Below are positions 10,678 to 22,724 of a stretch of DNA of 64,000 nucleotides, piece after piece. Each line of letters starts with the position of its first letter. Position 1 is the stretch's first letter. This stretch comes from Myrmaecium sp. VS I D KN 1. Its lineage: Eukaryota > Ascomycota > Dothideomycetes > Valsariales > Valsariaceae. The DNA lies in assembly GCA_019775845.1 (NCBI GenBank), contig JADQAV010000036.1:186001-250000 (forward strand), written 5' to 3'. Position numbers and translations under genes: made by a program. The notes beneath the pieces are model-generated. The model did no database searches and was not told the DNA's origin. It was given only the letters and a program-made list of their open reading frames with translations.

Positions 10678-13600
10678 CTACTCGCTATCCTCATCATCCT
10701 CGAAGCTGGGCTCGCTCGCCTCATCCTCATCATCATCGTCGCTCACAACGTACTTCGTCGGTTTCGAAGCCGCCGCTCTTCTGCTTGGTCGAGCAGCTGC
10801 CGCTCTAGGCACCGGCTGGACCTCCGTCTCATCATCATCCGAGAGGATATCATTGGCGATATCGTCCATCTCCGTATCCTCATCAGATTCAACCGTGCGC
10901 TTCGACTTTGCCGCCGTAGGCTTGGTCTTGGCTTGCTTAGCAGCGTAAGCCTTCGCAGCTGGGGACAGCGGGATCTGCTTCTTGGATGCAGCGGCGCTGG
11001 ACTTAGCAACCGCTGGTGCACGTTTAGCGGCGGGTTTGGCAGCGGGTTTTGCTGATGCCTTCGGGATGGGCTTCACAGTAACCTTGGCTGCAGCCTTGGG
11101 GACGGCAAAGGAATCATCGTCACTGTCGGACGGGATAACCTCGTTGGCATTGCGGGGCGCCGGCTTTTCCGGAGACGCCTGCGGCATCAACCTAGTATAG
11201 TCGGTCTCATCTTCTCCCTCGGAGGCATCCATCAACGTTTTGGACAAGTTGGCACGGCCGATGTTCTTCGCAAGGCCGGAACTGCTGGAAGGTCGCGCAG
11301 ATTCAGAGAAGTGAAACCTGCTCTTGGTGTTGTCCACCTGGCCGGCACCAATACCCTTGACAAGATTGCTCACATCGCCGAGCAGATCATCTCCCTCATC
11401 GTCACTGTCGGACAAGACATACTTAGTGGGCTTCTTCGTTGCCGTACGAGCTTTGCGAGCAGCTGGGGCTGCCGGCTTAGGTTTTTCCTCGGCAACAGCC
11501 GCAAAGACGTCGTCATCGTCATCATCATCGCTCGGGGTTGGTATCGCAGGTTTCGCTGGCTTCTTAGTCTTCGCAGGAGGCGCCTTAGGCTGAGCAGGCG
11601 GCGCCGACTGAAGGGCGGCCTCAATTTCATCGTCGGACACGCCGTCGACCATCACGATATCTTCGAGAGGCTGGTTCTTCAGCCTTTCTGTAGCGGTCTG
11701 AGGCTTTGGAGCTGGTTTCTCCTTTTCAGGCTTAGTGAGATAACTCAGCATAGACGTTGGCTTCGTTGCCCGTGCAGTGGTCGCTTTCTTGGCCGGCTTG
11801 ACCTCGAAGTCCGAATCGTCAGAGGCATCGCTATCCGCCGCCTTCTTCTTGCGACCCTTGGTGGATTTCGCTCCCAGACCGAGCTTCGCAGAGGCACGGC
11901 GACCCATGGCAGCATATTTCTTCTTGCGCGCAGCATCCTCATCCTGAAGGGTCTTCCACTCTTCGAGAAAAGCGTCAAGGTCGCGCATCCAAAGGTCCTT
12001 CGGCGTGAGCTTGATAAGCAGGTCAATCTCTTCCTCCTTCTCGCCGATCTGCTTCAAGAGTTTCTCCACACGCTCCTGAGTAAGGGACCAGATCGCCATG
12101 CCCAAGAGATAGTCATAGTCGTTGGCGCCCGCCTCTGCTTCTTCTTCGGAGTCGTTCTCCACTGTAGGCTCCTCTTCTCCCTGCTTCACTGCGTCAGAGA
12201 CTTTGGGAAAGGCCTTGAAACCAAGACGCTTAAGCTCCGCCACGAGAACTTCCTTCTTTTTCTTGGACACAACGAGCTTGTTGTCGATGATCATCTTAAC
12301 AAACCGCGCTTGGTTAGACATCTTGTCCAATTCCCGCTGCATCTCGTTGAGCTGGGATTGCTTTCGCTTCTCGTAGTACCGCAGACGGATATGGTAAAAC
12401 TCCTCCAGGATGTCAAGGACCGAGGCGTATTTGTGGATCCTACCTTGCGCATCGAATGCAACAAGGTTGGAGGTGGCCATGGTGTTGGACAGCTTGAAGG
12501 TCTCTTCGAGGCCCTTCTCCCGAGCGGCATTCATATACTTGTCCTCCATCTTGATGATGAAATGGACTTTGTCCGGGGTGTTGTACTCAGTGTAGTCCTT
12601 GATGAAGGAGGGTACCTTCTCGGCCTTGATGATATCCTCCAGCCTGTCCTTGAAGGTTTGCGTCCACATACGCACTGGCAGTTCTGTGATCTCCACCTCG
12701 TTATCGCCGGACTCTCTGATGACGCCAGTGAATCTGTAGCGATCGCCGCCAATATCCTCAACCTGGCCAACGAAGCCTTTGAACCAAGGGTTCATATGCA
12801 CCATATCCTCCTTGGTCCCGGACATTCGGCGCTTCAGGTTCTCGACGATATCTTCAGGCCTATAATTGGGGATCGAAGAACTCCAACCAGTACCGATTCC
12901 GTCTGCGCCATTAACAAGAATCATTGGAAGGATAGGGACGAACATTTCCGGCTCAATTTGCTTGCCATCACTCTCGCCATACTTGAGCAGCGGATCATCT
13001 GCAGCATGGAAGAGACGACGAGCAATGGGCGACAAACGAGTGTAAATATACCTAGCGCTGGCGGCATCACTTCCACCTTGGAGACGCGAACCGAAGTTGC
13101 CACTAGGTTCGAGGAGGTTGATGTTGTTGGAGCCGACAAAATTCTGCGCCAGACCGACAATCGTCTGCTGCAAGGAGACATCACCGTAGGCATAGTCGGT
13201 TGTACCGGCCACATGACCTGCCAATTCCACAACCTTCATATCCTTCTTCAAGTTACGCTTGAAACAGGCATGCATGACCTTCCGTTGACCAGGCTTCAGA
13301 CCGTCGATGACGGAAGGGATGGAACGCATGTTATCGGCCATACTGAAGAGGATCAACTCCTTGTTGACGAAATCTTCATAGCTGATCTTCGGTGTTCGCA
13401 TATCCAGGTATGTCCCTGGTTGGTAATCGCGCAGCCACTCCTTACGGGCATCTGCCTTCTTCTTGGAGAAAGCAAGGTCGATCAACTCAGCTTCCTTATC
13501 CTTCATGGTATGGAACTCCTTCAAGTGCCTATCAAGGTCTCTGAAATAGGTTTGCGCATCCTCTGGACTACTTGTACCCAATCCCTTGTAGTACTTGTGG

Positions 13601-15878
13601 TCCCATCCCCGCTGATGAGCAGGGTCCTGCTTCCATTCCTCGTACTCTGGCATCGTGAAGAAAGACTTGACCTGCTTGGGATGCTTCGGGTCGCCCTTCC
13701 AGACCTTGACGATGGGCGTGATGAACTCCATGAGGAAACCTTCGATCTTGAGCAAGCTGGGGAACTGGCATTGCAGAAAGTTGATCAGGAGACCCTTGAT
13801 ATGGCTACCATCGTGATCCTGATCAGTCATGATCATCAAGTGCCCGTAACGCAAGCTCTTCGTGTCGGTGTATTCCTTCTTGTGCTGAAGGCCCATGAAC
13901 TTCTTGATGTTTTGAATCTCCTGGTTCTTCGTGATCTGGTCGATCGACGCATCGCGCACGTTGAGAAGCTTACCACGCAGGGGAAACACTCCGAAAAGAT
14001 CAGGGTTGACCACGGCTCGACCGGCCAAGGCGAGAAGACTGGCTGAGTCACCCTCCGTCAGGATGAGAGTGCATTTATAACCGTCCTTAGTTCCGGCTTT
14101 GTTGGCATCCGTGAGCTTCGAGTTGTTCATGCGAGACCTCCTGCCGCCACCATCTGATTTGGCTAGAGCTTTGTCGGCCTTCTGCTGAGCAAAGTGAAGG
14201 ATGTTGTCCACAGCTTCGGTTTTCGAGATAGCCGTCAGGAATTTCTCGCTGACAACACACTTGCTCCCAAACTGACTCGGCTTCGTGGTCAGCTGTTCTT
14301 TCGTCTGCGAATTGAACGCAGGGTTAACGATGAGACAGTTGACGAACAGGAAGATGTGGTTCTTGATCTGATTGGGCTTCAGGGCCACACCGCCTTTGTT
14401 TTTCTTTTTGACAATTTGCATGAGCTTGTCTACGATCTGATCGCTGACGTAGTTCACATGTGTACCGCCGGATGTGGTTGCAATGGAGTTTACGAAGGAG
14501 ACTTGCTGGAAGGAGCCGTCGGAGACAGCGAAGCCAATTTCCCATCGTTCATTCGGGTTATCGGTGAGGATGACCGCGTTCTTGGCTGGATCGCCTCCAT
14601 TTGCTGCCTGTTCTGACTGCACAGCCTTGGTGTACAGCTCCATGTATTTCTTGAAGTTGGTGATCTTGATGCGGTCGCCATTGAGATAGACCTTGATTCC
14701 CTTGCAGGTGCCGGCAATATCGTACACTCGGCGCTTCGCGAGGGCCTCAAAATCGTCGTCCATGCCAGCCATGCCGAACTTCTTGAAATCCGGAACGAAT
14801 GAGACCTTTGTATAATCATCGCCCTTGCAGGAAGTGATCTTGGCCTTGCCCATGTTGCTCATATTGTTAGTCCATGTTTGCTTGTACTTCTTTTGCTGCC
14901 TGGAGTCGGCCGTCTCCAAAGTGAATTCGGTACTGAAGATGTTACAGAGCTTGGCGCCATAACCGTTGCGACCACCGGTGACTTTTTGCTGGTCGTCGTC
15001 ATAGTTGGATGAGGTCAACAGATGACCAAAGATCATTTCCGGAATATAAATGCCTTCCTTCGGATGTATTTCAATTGGGATACCCTTCCCGTCGTTTTTC
15101 ACGCTGATCTCACCGGTCTCGCGATTGATGGTGACTCTGATCTCTGACATATTCTTGTCGTTTTGCTTGTTGTCTGCTGCGTTGACGAGAATCTCGTCGA
15201 AAATCTTGTATAGACCTGGGACGAAGCTGACTTCCCGATATTCCATGGATTCTGTCTCCGAGTTATACACCCACATGGACTTCTCTGTCCGCTCAATGGA
15301 TCCAATGTAGGTATCAGGACGTTTGATGATGTGTTCGAGTTGTGTAAGCTGTGACTGGTTAGTATCCTGTCTTGATCAAGATCGAGATCATAAAGTACCT
15401 TTTGATAGCGATCCGCCGCAGAGTTTGAGCCTTTCGGCTTTGGCGCTGGTTGAACATCATCGTCCTGAGCTATGCTATCATTCTCGTTTGACTTCAACAC
15501 CTTGCCACTCGCTTTCTTCGGCGCGGCAGTTTTCGGTTTCTTCGCATTCGGCGGTGTGTCGGCGAGCAGGGAGTCGTCATCCATATAATCTTGGTTCATA
15601 TCAATGTCAACATTCTCTTCGTCTGAGTCCGGCTTCGCGCGCTTCTTGGAGGCTGTTGTTTTCGCGGTCGTCTTAAGTGTCGACTGTGCAAGCTTCGGAC
15701 GACCTCGCGGCTTAGGCGCGGCGCTGGCCGCAGCTTTCTTGGGCGCGGGCTTGGATTTCTGGAAGATGAGTGAGATAGGCCAGCGACGGTCAGAGTATGA
15801 GCATACCTTGATCGGCTCGGGCTCGAAGTCTGAGGAGCCGCCGTCCGCAAACGAATCCAACAAGGAGTCGTCATCCAT
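10678..15878 (-). CDS. TOP2: DNA topoisomerase II
   Basis: Nuclear type IIA topoisomerase: an ATP-driven double-strand passage enzyme that decatenates and relaxes DNA in replication, chromosome condensation and segregation. Exons are 15878-15807, 15758-15399 and 15348-10678, giving 1700 residues. Both introns (48 and 50 nt) sit near the 5' end; the rest is one exon. The GHKL ATPase domain has EILVNAADN and GRNGYGAKLCNIFS. The TOPRIM region has TEGDSA (Glu near residue 576), PLRGKLLNVR and DQDHDGSH (metal-binding Asp 653/655/657). The catalytic Tyr, within ASARYIYTRL, is about residue 911, codon at 13050-13048. The last 400 or so residues are a Lys/Ala/Asp/Ser-rich regulatory tail with repeated SDDE-like clusters, typical of eukaryotic TOP2 and a likely target of phosphorylation. 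MCB/SCB-like words lie upstream (see separate entry). Confidence 0.97.
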
Positions 15879-16855
15879 GGTCGGAGATTAGTCAAACAAA
15901 CGAAACGAGGGTATGACGGGGCTGGAAAATATGCCCGAGATCTTGAAGAGGTGGCCCGAGGCCGTAAAAGAAGGGAAGGTTGTAGGTCGTTGGCGCTGTG
16001 TAGAGAGTTTGACGTTGTTTACGGAGGACTGTGAGGATGTTTTGGGGTCCGCCTTGGCGTCGTTAGGGCGATGCGTTGCCCGCAACGCTTGCGGCGATTC
16101 TGTTCACGACGCGTCGCGCTCTTATCAAGCCAAAGGAAAGCTGAGACGCGAAATCACAAGCACCAGGAGATTATGAGCAGGCCAACTTGGACACTGATGT
16201 TGCGAGCAGACTCTCGTGCATAGAAAGTTGCTTGAAAAAAGTTTCTGCAAAACGTAAGATTTGGTTGCAGCCTTGTCCTAAGGACACAGCCTGCAATCTG
16301 TCACGGCTTTTCCCGCCCAGACTTCGCAGCCTCAGGCTCTTCAGCGTGGCGCGAGACCATTTGACACGAAGAGCGCCGTGGGTTCGTCGTCAGTACACTC
16401 CATAAGTCCCCAAATCATTACTCGTAAACCCCGTGACTGGCCAAGACCTTCAGCCATTCGTCAAGATAGGCAATGAGACGCTGCCTAACCGGCGTGATGT
16501 CTTTCATCTGCTAGATACGCAGATATAGCCGCCATATTGATATGGACACGTCCGTCCTCCATTTTCTCCGCGTAAGGGGAGGCAATTCCGCTGTTGTATA
16601 CCTCTAGCCACCCTAATGCGGGCTCGTGTTGTTTCCTCGTGTGATTGCCCGACACGGCGACGTACGTGACCAAAGTCTGCCCGGAATCCGTTCAATGGCC
16701 GCTCCACGATATGCCCACTGTTATGAAATGGCCTGCACAGCGGTGTTCGGCTTGAATGACCAGTTTTCCATATCCAAGCAAGCCTCCAAACTCTGGACGT
16801 GAAATATGCTCCGAATTCGAGTAAGCTCCAGATGAGGAGAGGAGAAGGACCATGT
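15879..16855. other. TOP2 upstream region with short unrecognised minus-strand frames
   Basis: The TOP2-proximal part carries MCB/SCB-like words at 16109-16114 and 16146-16153. Farther out, minus-strand frames at about 16673-16485 and 16514-16428 look coding-like (GWLEVYNSGIASPYAEKMED; RQRLIAYLDEWLKVLASHG), but no family was recognised. They may be a decayed gene or exons of a small one. The remaining sequence shows no feature I can support. Confidence 0.4.
16109..16153. promoter_or_regulatory. MCB/SCB-like G1/S control words upstream of TOP2
   Basis: ACGCGT at 16109-16114 matches the MluI cell-cycle box, and ACGCGAAA at 16146-16153 combines MCB and SCB cores. They lie about 230-275 bp upstream of the TOP2 start. 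APSES factors of the MBF/SBF type bind such words in yeasts. Function here is inferred; single copies of ACGCGT also occur elsewhere in the window by chance. Confidence 0.4.
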
Positions 16856-17476
16856 TCACCTCACATCCTCCTTCCGCACCTCTCCCTTCCCATCCACCGT
16901 CTTCCTCCTCTTCTCATTCCTCTTCCTCCTCTTCTCCTCCCTCTCCCGCTCCTCCCTCTCCCTCGCCGTCTGCAACCTCGTCTCCAAATCCACCGCCTCA
17001 TCCCTCCTCTCCTCCTCCCTCTTCCGCTTCAACCACCGCAGCCGATCCACAACCTCCTCCACCGTCGCCCGCCTCACCTCCCCGCTCTGGCCCGTCGCCA
17101 CCAGATGCTGCTTGCTATTCAGATGCTCCACAAACTGCAGGTTATCCTTGAACGTCAAGTCGCACGCCTCGCAGTAGAAGCCCGCGCCCCGCCCGCGCTT
17201 GCCCACCGCCGCTCCCGCCGGCACCAGCTGCGTCTTGCCCACCAGGCTCGCCACGTCCAGCCGCGCCTGCCGCGCCTCCGTCTCCCGCGCGTCCGGCGGC
17301 GTCGACGCCCGTCGCACGTACTTCTTCCCCGCCAGCTTCGCCTCGTATCGCGCCTTGGCCTCCTCCTTCTGCTTCGCGTCGTGCGCCGCCGCCTTCGCCG
17401 CGTATTCCTCCCGGTCCCAGGTCTTGCGGAAGGCGGTGTCGCCCGAGGCCGCCGCGGATTTCTTGGGGTCGCTCAT
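16856..17476 (-). CDS. SNU23: U4/U6.U5 tri-snRNP component SNU23 (ZMAT2 family)
   Basis: Nuclear pre-mRNA splicing factor of the tri-snRNP that joins the pre-catalytic spliceosome near the 5' splice site. Intronless, 206 residues, close to family size. The N terminus has the conserved FRKTWDREEYAAKA block and a YVRRAS motif. A matrin/U1-type zinc finger follows: C102-x2-C105-x12-H118-x5-H124 in FYCEACDLTF..VEHLNSKQH. The C-terminal third is highly charged (Arg/Glu/Lys-rich helix) and ends in a basic stretch. The start codon at 17476 gives the expected family N terminus. It sits between TOP2 and the membrane-protein gene on the same strand; I see no functional link beyond that. Confidence 0.93.
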   Translation of the reverse strand: MSDPKKSAAASGDTAFRKTWDREEYAAKAAAHDAKQKEEAKARYEAKLAGKKYVRRASTPPDARETEARQARLDVASLVGKTQLVPAGAAVGKRGRGAGFYCEACDLTFKDNLQFVEHLNSKQHLVATGQSGEVRRATVEEVVDRLRWLKRKREEERRDEAVDLETRLQTAREREEREREEKRRKRNEKRRKTVDGKGEVRKEDVR

Positions 17477-17967
17477 GATGTGTACCGAGACAAGCAGGCG
17501 TATACGAATTTGGATATGGCGAATATTATTGGAGTAAGCGAGAAGCAGGATGCCGTCAGTCGATGGGGCGGGGAGGGAGTTGCAGGTCGATGAGTGGGTG
17601 TAAGTTGGAAGGCCGAGGGCCGCAGTACACAGGCCGTGAACTTTGAAGTGCTGCCAATTTCGACGCCTTAGGCAACCAAGCCCTCATGGTCACAGTGCGG
17701 AAACACGCAATACGGATACTTTCGCACAAGTAGAACACGATATCAAGGGGATCAACGAAAGACATGTAGCATTTAGAATTCATTGTACATCTACAGGGGC
17801 CCCCAATTTTGCATAATCCCTTCCCAGGAGTTCGCAGAAGGAGCATTCGACCAAACAGCAGCTCGAAGGATTACAGTTACAGGTGGTTGAGCGAGACTTC
17901 GACATGGTATTCACATCCGCAAAACAGCTGGCTCAGCTGCGCGGACCGGACTGACGGTTCAGATAGC
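17477..17967. other. Intergenic region between SNU23 and the membrane-protein gene
   Basis: 491 bp between two minus-strand genes; expected to hold the SNU23 promoter and the neighbour's 3' UTR. No coding sequence or repeat was recognised. Confidence 0.5.
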
Positions 17968-19182
17968 TTAGATGCGCATGTTTTGGCTGGCCTCCGAAAG
18001 AGCCTTGCCGAGGGCAGGGCCAGCGATCGCCCAAGCCTCGAAGAGCAGAACATGAACCATGAGAAGACCCAAAGCCGCAGAGATGGCAAAGTACTTGCCG
18101 TAGAGCTTGAGAACCCTGCGGCGAGCCTCGCAGCCGAAGCTGTGCCAGGCATCCTTGAAGCTAATGGCGCCGCTGCCACCAAGGATAGCAGGAACAACCT
18201 TGCCGCCGAAGCTACGGTCGAAGGGAACGATGGTCTCCTCCTCCTCAGGAAGCAACGAAGCCTCCACGCGGACCAGGGTGACATGCGCGGGGATGACGAC
18301 GGACAGGACAATGGCGACGACCGTGGCGATAAACACGAGGCCGGCGAGAACGGCAGCAGCAATCTCGCCACCAGTGGCTTCCTGTGAACGGACAGGGGCA
18401 ATCGGACGCATGGTAGCGAGAAGAGCAGCGACGCCGGTGCATGCATACAAGGCAGCGAAAGACGCCAGAGCGTTCACAGCGGCTGGCACCGCCAACTTCT
18501 TCCATGCACCCTGGGGGATGCGCTTAGTCCAGCGCTTGTCGGATGGCATAGCAATGACGGCATGGACCCAAGCAGCATGGATCGGAACAAGGAGAACGGA
18601 GACGGCGGTGCCAATGATCACCAAGCGGAGAGGAAGAGCCTGAGGAAGGACAGCATCAAGGAGATTGGTGATAAAGCCAGTAGCGCCAGTATAAACCACG
18701 AAGGGGGCAAGTCCGCGCCACCTAGAATAGCGGCCAGCGCGCGCAGTCAAGTGATGGAGTGTGGTACGGATCTTTGAGGTAACCGGCTTGGTCTGGACAA
18801 GGGTGATAGTCGGGACCTCGGTTTCAAGGAGGCCGTCCTTCTCCGCAGCATCCTCGACATCCTTGGGCACGGAAACGGTGACGGCTGCCGTGGCGGTAGG
18901 GTTTTCGACCATGGTCAACGTCCCAATCACCTCCTTGATGGTATACTGAATCTACGGCAGACCGTTAGCATCCGCGGCCAGAATATGCAAGGCTGAGGGT
19001 CCGCCACTTACCGAAGCCATGAAGAAGAAAAAGCCGATGGCAGTGATCCAGATAATGGCCAAGCCCCAAGTTGGGAAAACAGGCTCGCTCTCAACAGGCT
19101 CATCGTCACGCTTTGCAAGGTGAGCTGCGGTGGCGCTCAAGCCGCGGCGGAGCAGCGCTCCCGCCAGCTGATCAACAACCAT
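17968..19182 (-). CDS. Conserved fungal multi-pass membrane protein of unknown function
   Basis: 384 residues from exons 19182-19012 and 18951-17968, with a 60-nt intron starting GTAAGT and ending CGTAG. The splice joins a first membrane segment (WGLAIIWITAIGFFFFMAS) to IQYTIKEVIGTLTMVEN, which the family places just after it. Further hydrophobic segments: one around FVVYTGATGFITNLLDAVL, one or two near LRLVIIGTAVSVLLVPIHAA, one near AVNALASFAALYACTGVAAL, one near AAAVLAGLVFIATVVAIVLS, and a last near ISAALGLLMVHVLLFEAWAI. That makes about six. Similar proteins are widespread in filamentous fungi and some are loosely labelled 'ubiquitin carrier protein', but no ubiquitin-enzyme motif is visible here, so I do not adopt that name. 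The organelle is not evident. Confidence 0.75.
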
Positions 19183-20185
19183 GGCGGATACTCTAATAAA
19201 GCGCAGGAAAAGAAGTAGATAAAGGGGTTACTGTTCTTCGAAAGGAAAAAGGTTGTTTGTGCGGATGGCAAGGTAGATAGTTGGGATGTATGGATATGTA
19301 TTCGTGGAAGTGGATGAGCAGGTGCTGAAGAGGAGAAATCGAAGACAAAGGGAGAAGGTGAGATGATGTTATAAGGTCCGCTAGGCACCAGCAATCCTCG
19401 CCCCCCCCAGCGCAGGGCTGTGTTCCCTAAACTCCGACATGCCGATCGGCTATATTTGGCTGGCCCGTTCTCTACGAGACCCGCTAACCTGGAAGGTTCA
19501 AGTGCTTCAGGTCTCTGATCACCTCCATGACATCCCCAGGGAGACAAACACCTGCGCCGGATCGACTTGTGATGCGCGAAGACACATACCTCTCAGCGAG
19601 GGACTGAGCTTTGTGTCTCCTGTTCAGCAGTTTCAAAATTCCGGACTCCTCTCCTAGCGACCCAGCTGCAAGTCATTACCTTAGGGAGCATGGACTAATT
19701 ACAAGGCTGAAAGAGTAGTTTGAAGGGGGACATCTTTCTCACACAGCCACTCCATCATATCAAAGGCGCAACATATTTGTATCTACCTAGCTGGCTATGT
19801 AGGTACATGCAGCTAGCAAACACACTTCATCAGGACAAATTTGAAACAAATGTATTAAACGCAGACACTTCGGCAAGCCCCAGGGTCACATACAACACGA
19901 GTCAGTGATTGATTGAGATGTGAACATGCAGATACTCCAAGAACGAAGAGAATAGAAGCGAAGTGACAAGACGTAGAAGATCGGAAATGGGGATGACATG
20001 ATATGACGCCGGTTGCCAGAAAACACCCATGACCCAGGCACCTCGCATAGGCTCTTGCGCCGAAGATATTAACCATGAATGGAAAAAAAAAGAAAAGAAA
20101 AATGAAAAGAAAAAAGGACAAAGCTGCCAAAATAGTGAAGTACGAAGTAGAATCCGGCCGCGCGATGTTTGAGAAGACATTCCGC
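19183..20185. other. Intergenic region
   Basis: About 1 kb between the membrane-protein gene and the Sds3-like gene. It contains TACCTAGCTGGCTATGTAGGTA-type words near 19785-19806 and an A-rich patch near 20079-20123 that would be the 3' UTR of the Sds3-like gene. No gene was recognised. Confidence 0.5.
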
Positions 20186-21971
20186 TCACGCCCGTCTGGT
20201 CCTTTTAGAAGTTCCCGTCTCACTCGCCGTGCGACTCATCGGCGGCGCACCGCCCGGGAAACCATCACTGCCATAGCCCCCTAAGCTGCTCTGCGCGCTC
20301 ATCGGCACGCCTCCAAGGTCCAAGCCAGGAAGACCCGCAGCGCGAACATTGCTAGTAATGTCCGGGATAGTCTGCCAGGGCTCCCTGCCGTTTGTGCTAG
20401 CACTCGCGGTTCCGCTGCCGTGGCCATTTCCCTGATCATGTCTTGGGATAGCCGCAGACAAGGCGGCCAGGCCATTGGCATCGCCATCGCCACCGTGAAC
20501 GGGGCCTTTGTTGGGCGGGGCGTACTCGTACTCGCGTGTTCGCAGCGACGCGCAGGCGTTCTCTAAAAGCTTCTCGTTCAGCGAGTCGTCCGGGGGCGCG
20601 TCCCGGGTCATGATCATGAGGTCCTGTTCGACGTCGATCTGCGGCAGTGTGGAGGGAGGCGGGGCGGTTGCGTTGGTCTTGGATCCAAGATTTGCTGGGA
20701 GAATGACAGGCGCGAGTGCGGCGGGGTATGATGGTGGCATGTTTGAGACGAAGGATTCAAAGTTGAGAGCCCGAGTTGCGCCGCGGGTTGCGTGATGTGA
20801 ATGAGTGCGGGACATCTCTGGCGCCGCGGGGGTCGCATCGCCATCTGCTTCGGAAACTGGGGCGTCGCCGTTGTTCTGCATGTGTGTGTCTTCATGGGCA
20901 GCACCTGTGTCCGAAGCATGTGTCCCATTTGCGCCGTTTGCTTCTTCGTTGCTCGCCTTGAGCTTCTGGAAGAAGTTGCTGGTTGCCAGAGCGGCCATGT
21001 TCATGTTCATGCTGAGTTCTTTCTCCGTAAAGAGACGGTCGATGGAGTATGCCGGCGCCTCGAACTGACTATGCATGGCTCTCGCTTTTGCATCGCGGAA
21101 TGGAGAACCGATTTCGAGGTGGGACTCATTCTCATCGTTATCGAACGCCGCCTTGCGCTTCCGCTTGCCGTCGTGTGTAATATCTTCAGGGTCCACCCCG
21201 CGGTGTCTGATGGATCGTGTTTTCCTGCTGCTATGTGCGCCCCCAGGACTGGAGGGGTGATTTATGCTATACTGGTTCGGATGAAGCAGGAGAGCATTGC
21301 TATCAGCAATATCCAGCTGCTCCTTTTCCCGAAGCAGTCGCTGCTTCCGAGCACTTATGCTTTGTATGAGTCGCTCCCGGATTGTGTTCGCGAGCAGACG
21401 ATGCTCTTCCTGAGCTAGACGGACCTTATAGTCGTAGCTCTGTTTCAGTTCGTGCAGGGCAGATTCGTGCTTGTTCTACAGTGAAAGTGGTGAATTAGCG
21501 ATCTGTTAAGCACACATGACGAAACGACGGCGACGAAATTTGTCCACTTACCCACAACATGGTCAAGCCGAGATCTCTCTCTTCCAGAGCGTCATTGACA
21601 CATTCGACGAAGCGAGAGTAGAATCTTCCAACCTGGGACGCATAGTCCGCCTGCGCGCTAGGTGCCGGAGGGTGGTTGCCGCCAGTCACCGAAGCGACAA
21701 TTGCAGCAACGTCCTCACCGCTGTCCTCCAATGGTTTGTTGGCATACGGATCGGCCTTCATTATCAAGTTCATGTCGGCCTGGATGGCGGCGATCTGGGC
21801 GCGGTAATGCGAATCCCGGTTCTCAGCGAAGGAAGTGACCATGTCGTTCACCCTCTCAAAGATCATGTTGCGCCTCTTGTCGCGCTTCGACAGGGAAGGG
21901 GGTTGCGGTGAGCCGCCGCCGTGGTTAGAAGGTAAGTCGCCAGACGGCGACGTGCTGCGAATGCGAGCCAT
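20186..21971 (-). CDS. Sds3-like subunit of an Rpd3/Sin3 histone-deacetylase complex
   Basis: Nuclear corepressor-complex subunit, inferred from the Sds3-like family (which includes yeast Sds3 and Dep1 relatives). Exons are 21971-21552 and 21475-20186, with a 76-nt intron starting GTAAGT, giving 569 residues. N-terminal block: SLSKRDKRRNMIFERVNDMV, then helices around the DPYANKPLEDSGEDV segment. Splicing restores a long amphipathic helix (NKHESALHELKQSYDYKVRL, RERLIQSISARKQRLLREKE) and then ALLLHPNQYSINHPSSPGG. A further conserved patch reads FEAPAYSIDRLFTEKELSMN. The C-terminal half is low-complexity. ATG 21971 (MARIRSTSPSGD) was preferred because upstream in-frame residues look untranslated. 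Whether it is the true Sds3 or a Dep1-type paralogue cannot be decided from this window. Confidence 0.83.
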
Positions 21972-22724
21972 GTCTCTTTCGTTGCGACCGGCACGGGAAC
22001 CTGCTTCAGTGCTGGTTGGAGGCGGATAGGCAGGACGAGCTGGTGACCGCGGCGTTTCGAAAAGCTGGAATAGGCGGAGCCGATGATAGGTGGAGCTGGT
22101 GAGCTGGGGAGGTGCTCTTATTGTAAAACAAAATGTCCCTACATCAGCGTGTGAGGGAGCAGGTAGATGTGGGCTGGAGATCGCGGGTGGGATCTTTGCT
22201 TGAGCGAATGCTGGACTTGCCCGCGCATGCCCGCGAGAGCCGTGAGAAAGCGAGTCTTTCCTGATTTGGCCTAGCTGTCCCAGGATCTGGAGCACAGGAT
22301 AACGGCATCTTCTCATCACATCACCGCACAGCGGATCTCCCGTGTCCGCTGAGTAGTGGTACAGAACTTCCTGTAGCATATTCAGGCATTCCGGAGCATC
22401 GATATACATAGTATTTATCTTCATTCGCCTGTTCGCCTTGTGAGCGGCCATCAATATGACAGTTTCGGACACTCCAGGCTGCCGGGAGATTCTCGGCTCA
22501 TTCGCTTTCTCCGACTTTAGGTAAGCTCCGACATCTTGAGGCGCCCACCTCGAAGCTTGAAACCTATCACGCTGCATACCGAAAAATGTGGCACCTTTTC
22601 CATACCTCTCGAGACTTGAAAACCCATCAAGCTCTTCCGAGCTGATTCCCTCTGCAATCCAATTCCTCACTCCATGCACGATCGATAACCATCTCACCTT
22701 CCTCACCTACTGCCGTCCATCGCC
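21972..22724. promoter_or_regulatory. Shared divergent promoter region (Sds3-like gene / SDR gene)
   Basis: 753 bp between two divergently transcribed genes. It includes open sequence in frame with the Sds3-like start that I treat as leader. No clear TATA box or repeat was seen. Coregulation is possible but not shown. Confidence 0.4.

Noticed and set aside
11311-14046. A 911-codon open frame on the plus strand inside TOP2
   Set aside because: It is the antisense shadow of the TOP2 exon, which carries all catalytic motifs; the antisense protein has no recognisable domain and arises from codon bias.
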